Below are positions 22,708 through 26,329 of a stretch of 26,329 nucleotides of DNA, piece after piece. Under the pieces are notes generated by a model. That model made no database searches. It had not been told where the DNA came from and worked only from the letters and a program-made list of their open reading frames with translations. Positions within the stretch are counted from its first letter, which is position 1; each line of letters begins with the position of its first letter. The stretch is taken from the NCBI GenBank assembly GCA_020026075.1, contig JAHHQZ010000024.1, positions 1 through 26,329 on the forward strand, written 5' to 3'. This stretch comes from Actinobacillus sp. Its GTDB lineage: Bacteria > Pseudomonadota > Gammaproteobacteria > Enterobacterales > Pasteurellaceae. Made by a program: the position numbers and the translations under genes.

Positions 22708-23031
22708 TTATTGCCAAATCATATGAAATTCAGGCTGTTCACCAACAAAGGGCGGACGCTCAATTAAACATTTGGCAAAAAGATAACTCATTTCATCAGT
22801 GTTTTGCGGCTCCGCTAAACCGATCCAAACTTCCACAAATTTATCAGGATCAATTAAAACCCCAATTTCTTCGTCCCAATTTTCAGCGGTATCAAACAGT
22901 GCAATTTCGCCATACTGTGCAAAATTTTGATTAAAACGGTCAATATCAGCGTTGGCTAAATTTTCAGGGGCCATTTCGAGGAAAATTTGAAATGCCATAT
23001 CCAGCAAATCATTGTCATTGAGTGATTGCAT
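22708..23031 (-). CDS. Conserved hypothetical protein, 107 residues, acidic
   Basis: Small acidic cytoplasmic protein with no signal peptide or membrane helix. The start at ATG 23031 gives MQSLNDNDLLDMAFQIFLEMA, with GAGAGAATA just before it; the frame is open upstream but the extra residues look non-coding. Its lower-complexity acidic middle part contains NWDEEIGVLIDPDKFVEVWIGL, and it ends PEFHMIW. I recall a similar small protein beside frdD in H. influenzae but cannot name a function. It is convergent with frdD and divergent from the lipoprotein at 23156. Confidence 0.75.
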   Translation of the reverse strand: MQSLNDNDLLDMAFQIFLEMAPENLANADIDRFNQNFAQYGEIALFDTAENWDEEIGVLIDPDKFVEVWIGLAEPQNTDEMSYLFAKCLIERPPFVGEQPEFHMIWQ

Positions 23032-23116
23032 TATTCTCTCCAAGCAAAAAATAAGGGCATTGTAACCTTTCTTATTCCCTGTGCAAGGATATGATGAAAT
23101 ACAAATGTTTTTTTTG

Positions 23117-23122
23117 TAAAAT
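23117..23122 (+). promoter_or_regulatory. Candidate -10 box for the small lipoprotein
   Basis: TAAAAT at 23117-23122, 33 bases before the start codon and just after an eight-base or longer T-run, with no clear -35. The T-run itself may vary in length between strains. Confidence 0.35.
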
Positions 23123-23155
23123 GCACCCCTAACCGAACAACTTAAAGGATGAAAA

Positions 23156-23359
23156 ATGAACAAACTTAAAACTTACCTTCTACTTGGTATCGTTGCTAGT
23201 GTTGTCGCTGCTTGCTCAGGTCAAGGCGGCCGTATTATTTGTGCATCAGGCTGTGCCAGCACGGATATTACCGTTGCAGATGAGGAAAAAATGGACGATA
23301 TGACATCAGTTGAACGTCAAATGAAAACAGGGCAATTTGCACCGACCAACCAACAATAA
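23156..23359 (+). CDS. Small predicted lipoprotein, 67 residues
   Basis: Exported lipoprotein: a basic start MNKLK, a hydrophobic stretch YLLLGIVASVVA, and the lipobox VAAC with lipidated Cys20. The short mature part has two further cysteines (IICASGCAS) that could form a disulfide, then an acidic, polar tail. Ser follows the lipidated Cys, which favours the outer membrane. AAAGGATGAAA precedes the ATG. Function unknown; no family recognised. It is a single-gene unit with its own terminator. Confidence 0.75.
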   Translation: MNKLKTYLLLGIVASVVAACSGQGGRIICASGCASTDITVADEEKMDDMTSVERQMKTGQFAPTNQQ

Positions 23360-23360
23360 T

Positions 23361-23398
23361 AAAAAAATAAGCCACGTTGTTAGCGTGGCTTATTTTAT
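23361..23398. terminator. Bidirectional terminator between the lipoprotein and ychF
   Basis: Perfect 11-base arms AATAAGCCACG (23366-23376) and CGTGGCTTATT (23384-23394) with a seven-base loop, an A-run to the left and a T-rich right side. It lacks the GGAATTTT core, so it is not a member of the dispersed family, although it shares GCCACG with copy 6. Confidence 0.85.
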
Positions 23399-23413
23399 TG
23401 AGAGGGTTGTTGT

Positions 23414-24505
23414 TTACACGTTAAAGCGGAAGTGCATCACATCGCCATCTTGCACAATGTAATCTTTCCCTTCTAAACGCCATTTCCCAGCCTCTTTAGC
23501 ACCAGCCTCGCCTTTGCACTGAATGAAATCTTCATAAGCGATAACTTCTGCACGGATAAAGCCTTTCTCAAAGTCGGTATGAATAACCGCCGCTGCTTTG
23601 GGTGCGGTTGCACCGATAGCGACTGTCCACGCACGCACTTCTTTAACGCCAGCAGTGAAATAGGTTTGTAAATTTAATAATTTGTAACCAGCACGAATTA
23701 CACGGTTCAAACCAGGTTCTTCAATGCCAAGATCCGCTAAAAATTCATCACGTTCTTCATCGTCTAATTCAGCAATTTCAGCTTCAATAGCTGCACAAAC
23801 TGGTACCACAACGGCGTTTTCTTTGGCAGCAATTTCACGTACTTTGTCTAAGTAGGGGTTGTTTTCAAAACCATCTTCATTGACATTGGCGATGTACATT
23901 GTTGGTTTTAAGGTTAAGAAATTGTAGCCCTTAATGGCTTTTAACTCGTCAGCGTCTAACTTAACGGAGCGAATCATTCCAGCCTCTTCTAAGGTTGGAA
24001 GAATTTTTTCCATTACGCTAAGCTCAAACTTCGCCTCTTTATCGCCGCCTTTCGCACGTTTTTGTAAACGTTGAATAGCACGTTCACAGCTATCTAAATC
24101 CGCCAAAGCCAGCTCGGTGTTGATGGTTTCAATATCGTCTAACGGGTTGATTTGTCCTGCAACGTGGACGATGTCGTCATTTTCAAAACAGCGCACCACG
24201 TGCCCGATCGCGTCTGTTTCACGAATATTGGCAAGGAATTTGTTGCCCAAACCTTCGCCTTTGCTCGCACCTGCCACAAGCCCCGCAATATCCACAAATT
24301 CCATTGTGGTTGGCAACACACGTTCAGGTTTAACGATCTCCGCTAAGGCATCAAGGCGAGGGTCAGGCATTGGTACCACGCCAGTGTTTGGTTCAATGGT
24401 ACAAAACGGATAGTTAGCGGCTTCAATTCCCGCTTTGGTGAGTGCATTAAAAAGAGTAGATTTGCCTACATTCGGCAAACCAACGATTCCACATTTGAAT
24501 CCCAT
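23414..24505 (-). CDS. ychF: Ribosome-binding ATPase YchF (OLA1/Obg-like)
   Basis: P-loop protein of the Obg family that prefers ATP, binds ribosomes and is linked to oxidative-stress responses. The 363 residues match the family. It shows the P-loop GLPNVGKST (9-17), the switch region NYPFCTIEPNTG, DIAGLVAGASKGEGLGNKFL (G3), and NVNE in place of NKxD (G4), the change that explains ATP preference. The C-terminal TGS domain ends DGDVMHFRFNV. AAGGATTTTTT precedes the ATG. It lies 27 bases after pth, a common pairing, and the two are probably cotranscribed. Confidence 0.97.
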   Translation of the reverse strand: MGFKCGIVGLPNVGKSTLFNALTKAGIEAANYPFCTIEPNTGVVPMPDPRLDALAEIVKPERVLPTTMEFVDIAGLVAGASKGEGLGNKFLANIRETDAIGHVVRCFENDDIVHVAGQINPLDDIETINTELALADLDSCERAIQRLQKRAKGGDKEAKFELSVMEKILPTLEEAGMIRSVKLDADELKAIKGYNFLTLKPTMYIANVNEDGFENNPYLDKVREIAAKENAVVVPVCAAIEAEIAELDDEERDEFLADLGIEEPGLNRVIRAGYKLLNLQTYFTAGVKEVRAWTVAIGATAPKAAAVIHTDFEKGFIRAEVIAYEDFIQCKGEAGAKEAGKWRLEGKDYIVQDGDVMHFRFNV

Positions 24506-24532
24506 AAAAAATCCTTAAATTTACAGTAAAAA

Positions 24533-25117
24533 TTAAGCTTTAAAGCCATTTAAACGGTTCATTGCTTTGTCAATGCCGTCTTTGAATAAAATATCCATAC
24601 AGGAACAGGCCTCATCAATGGCAGCGTCAATTTTTTGACGCTCGCTGGCAACAGGCTTGCCGAGTACGTAGGAAATCACCAAATCTTTTGAACCCGGATG
24701 ATCGATACCAATACGTAAACGGTAGAAGTTTTTGCTGTTGCCTAAGGCGCTGATAATATCTCGCAAGCCGTTATGACCGCCGTGTCCACCGCCGAGTTTT
24801 AGGCGAGCGACTCCGGCAGGTAAGTCTAGCTCATCGTGGGCGACAAGAATTTCTTCGGGGGCTATGCGGTAGAATTTCGCCATCGCACCCACCGCTTTTC
24901 CGCTTAAATTCATAAAAGTGGTTGGAACTAAGAAACGAACTTCATTGCCTGCGATCATTGTGCGAGCGGTGCGACCAAAGAATTTGCTTTCTTCTTTTAA
25001 TGAAAAGCTATATCGGCGAGCCATCGCATCCACAAACCATTCGCCAGCGTTGTGGCGAGTATCGGCATATTTTGAGCCAGGGTTGGATAACCCTACGATG
25101 AGTTTAATTTGCGCCAT
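24533..25117 (-). CDS. pth: Peptidyl-tRNA hydrolase
   Basis: Cleaves peptidyl-tRNA released from ribosomes so the tRNA can be reused. The start at ATG 25117 (CAAGGATGCACA upstream) gives the usual 194 residues; the ATG at 25150 lacks a ribosome site. Visible active-site residues are Asn12 (GLSNPG), catalytic His22 (DTRHNAG), Asn70 (TTFMNLSGK), Asp95 (AHDELDLPAG) and Asn116 (GGHGGHNGLRD). All are conserved. It is the first gene of a pth-ychF pair and follows folD after repeat copy 10. Confidence 0.97.
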   Translation of the reverse strand: MAQIKLIVGLSNPGSKYADTRHNAGEWFVDAMARRYSFSLKEESKFFGRTARTMIAGNEVRFLVPTTFMNLSGKAVGAMAKFYRIAPEEILVAHDELDLPAGVARLKLGGGHGGHNGLRDIISALGNSKNFYRLRIGIDHPGSKDLVISYVLGKPVASERQKIDAAIDEACSCMDILFKDGIDKAMNRLNGFKA

Positions 25118-25201
25118 TGTGCATCCTTGCGAGTGAATAGATAAAAACACACTATTCTAGCGAAAAGGTCGCTTAAACTCAATGAATCGTCCTATAAAGC
25201 A

Positions 25202-25243
25202 GGGCCGGAATATTTTTCAAAATTTTGACGAAAATTCCGGCCC
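25202..25243. repeat. Dispersed palindromic repeat, copy 10 (long form)
   Basis: GGGCCGGAAT (25202-25211) and ATTCCGGCCC (25234-25243) are perfect inverted arms, with CAAAATTTTG in the centre. It lies between the folD stop and the pth start, both on the minus strand. No T-run follows on the minus strand, so termination after folD is uncertain. It may instead lie in the pth leader or promoter region. Confidence 0.8.
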
Positions 25244-25256
25244 AGTATGTTTATGA

Positions 25257-26105
25257 TTATGCGAGATGTTGCTCGTAAGCTTGAACGGTGTTGGTCATTA
25301 GCATTGTAACGGTCATTGGTCCTACGCCGCCTGGTACTGGCGTGATGAAAGCGGCTCGTGGCTCGGCCTCTGTAAAGTTGACATCGCCAACCAGTTTGCC
25401 ATTGACGCGATTTATGCCCACATCAATCACAATCGCCCCTGATTTTATCCAGTCACCTGAAATTAAATTCGCTTTGCCAACGGCGACAATCAAAATATCT
25501 GCCTGTTTAACAAAGCTTGCTAAGTTTTGGGTGAAACGGTGCGTGACGGTAACGGTGCAGCCAGCGAGTAATAACTCCAGCACCATTGGGCGACCCACAA
25601 TATTGGATGCACCTACGATGACAGCGTGCTTGCCGCACAGATTTTCTCCTGTGCTTTCGAGCAATTTCATCACGCCATAAGGGGTGCAAGCTCGAAGTGC
25701 AGGGGTGCGTTGGCAAAGTCGTCCCACGTTGTAGGGGTGAAAGCCGTCCACGTCTTTGCTGGGATCAATACATTCAATGATGGCGCTTTCGTCAATGTGG
25801 GCAGGCAACGGCAGTTGCACTAAAATGCCGTCAATGGTTGAGTCATTATTGAGCTGTTCAATTTGCTCAATGAGTTCCGCTTGGCTCGTTGACGTAGGCA
25901 GGAATATTTCACGAGATTTTATACCGAGCATTGCACAGGCTTTGTGTTTGTTGCGTACATAAATTTGTGATGCGGGATCGTCGCCCACCAAAATAACCGC
26001 CAAGCCAGGCATACGGTCGCCCTTAGCCAAATGGGCATCAATACGCTGTTTTAATTCTTGTTTTAATGTTGCACTCAAAGCGAGTCCAGAAAGCAGTTTT
26101 GCCAT
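25257..26105 (-). CDS. folD: Bifunctional methylenetetrahydrofolate dehydrogenase/cyclohydrolase
   Basis: Interconverts 5,10-methylene- and 10-formyl-tetrahydrofolate, feeding purine synthesis and formyl-Met-tRNA. The 282 residues are standard for FolD. It shows Tyr49 and Lys53 of the active site (IYVRNKHKACAMLG), DGILVQLPLPAHID, PSKDVDGFHPYNVGRL, and the NADP-binding GASNIVGRPMVLELL. The C-terminal PGGVGPMTVTMLMTNTV is conserved. GAGGAATT precedes the ATG at 26105. It is separated from pth by 139 bases with repeat copy 10, and from the tRNA gene by a spacer with divergent promoters. Confidence 0.98.
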   Translation of the reverse strand: MAKLLSGLALSATLKQELKQRIDAHLAKGDRMPGLAVILVGDDPASQIYVRNKHKACAMLGIKSREIFLPTSTSQAELIEQIEQLNNDSTIDGILVQLPLPAHIDESAIIECIDPSKDVDGFHPYNVGRLCQRTPALRACTPYGVMKLLESTGENLCGKHAVIVGASNIVGRPMVLELLLAGCTVTVTHRFTQNLASFVKQADILIVAVGKANLISGDWIKSGAIVIDVGINRVNGKLVGDVNFTEAEPRAAFITPVPGGVGPMTVTMLMTNTVQAYEQHLA

Positions 26106-26233
26106 AATTCCTCATAAAATCAGCCAAGCAAGGGGCTATTTTCGCAAAAAAAGATTAAAAAAGTAAGATTAGCTCATTACTTTCTCAATAAAGCCAAAAA
26201 ATCGCCATTCACTCACAAAATCATAAAAAAGCG

Positions 26234-26261
26234 TTGACTAAAAGAAAAAGCTATCTATAAT
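26234..26261 (+). promoter_or_regulatory. Promoter of the tRNA-Pro gene
   Basis: TTGACT (26234-26239) and a perfect TATAAT (26256-26261) are separated by 16 bases and followed by a GC-rich discriminator, GCGCCCC. This is the usual form for stable-RNA promoters under stringent control. The mature tRNA begins about 14 bases further on. Confidence 0.85.
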
Positions 26262-26275
26262 GCGCCCCACGACGT

Positions 26276-26329
26276 CGGCGAGTAGCGCAGCTTGGTAGCG
26301 CAACTGGTTTGGGACCAGTGGGTCGTAGG
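26276..26329 (+). tRNA. tRNA-Pro (anticodon TGG), 3' part outside the window
   Basis: The sequence from CGGCGAGTAGCGCAGC onward gives the acceptor 5' strand, the D arm (GCGCAGCTTGGTAGCGC) and a perfect anticodon stem ACTGG/CCAGT around the loop TTTGGGA, so the anticodon is TGG. It is almost identical to E. coli tRNA-Pro(TGG). The window stops in the variable region before the T arm. Confidence 0.95.

Noticed and set aside
96..25243. Reading the repeated palindromes as a CRISPR array
   Set aside because: Copies are kilobases apart with no regular spacers and no cas genes.

Overview
The window looks like a chromosomal segment of a Pasteurellaceae bacterium, related to Haemophilus, Aggregatibacter or Avibacterium. 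The evidence is the gene content (yciCBA-yciI, an epmA/frdABCD divergent pair, ubiEJB-tatABC, pth-ychF, a sigma/anti-sigma/Met-rich cluster of the type I recall from H. influenzae), protein sequences close to those families, and fairly AT-rich DNA. No plasmid or phage genes are seen. By eye I found no canonical Haemophilus-type (AAGTGCGGT) or Actinobacillus-type (ACAAGCGGT) DNA uptake sequence. Instead a different palindromic motif built on GGAATTTT/AAAATTCC recurs in at least ten intergenic places.

Layout. Positions 1-54 carry what looks like the terminal repeat of an IS3/IS150-type insertion sequence. It is followed by a Wzz-type polysaccharide chain-length regulator, a 40-codon remnant of a minus-strand gene, and a YfcC-family transporter. 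Positions 3.4-7.8 kb hold housekeeping genes: fabB, pepB, gmhA and hemW. Positions 7.9-13.3 kb hold ubiE-ubiJ-ubiB followed by tatA-tatB-tatC and a small membrane protein, linking quinone synthesis and protein export as in enterobacteria but without tatD.

Positions 13.4-15.5 kb are the most unusual part. An ECF sigma factor and a 60-residue zinc-binding anti-sigma protein are divergent from a Met-rich repeat lipoprotein. Beyond that lie an MsrB-like protein lacking several expected catalytic residues and a thioredoxin-like gene broken by stop codons, including one inside its WxxWCxxC active-site region. This reads as an exported methionine-oxidation defence module caught while decaying, with its regulator and Met-rich protein still intact.

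Positions 15.6-17.8 kb carry yciC-yciB-yciA-yciI, and epmA is on the opposite strand. The epmA-frdA spacer has a 25-base perfect palindrome and a near-consensus CRP site ahead of frdABCD (anaerobic fumarate respiration). Beyond frdD are a small unknown protein, a small lipoprotein, and ychF, pth and folD on the minus strand. The window ends inside a tRNA-Pro(TGG) gene with a clear promoter. Several of the dispersed palindromes have T-tracts and look like terminators, often bidirectional between convergent genes. Others lack T-tracts or lie in leader regions, and partial copies occur inside ubiJ, ubiB and epmA.
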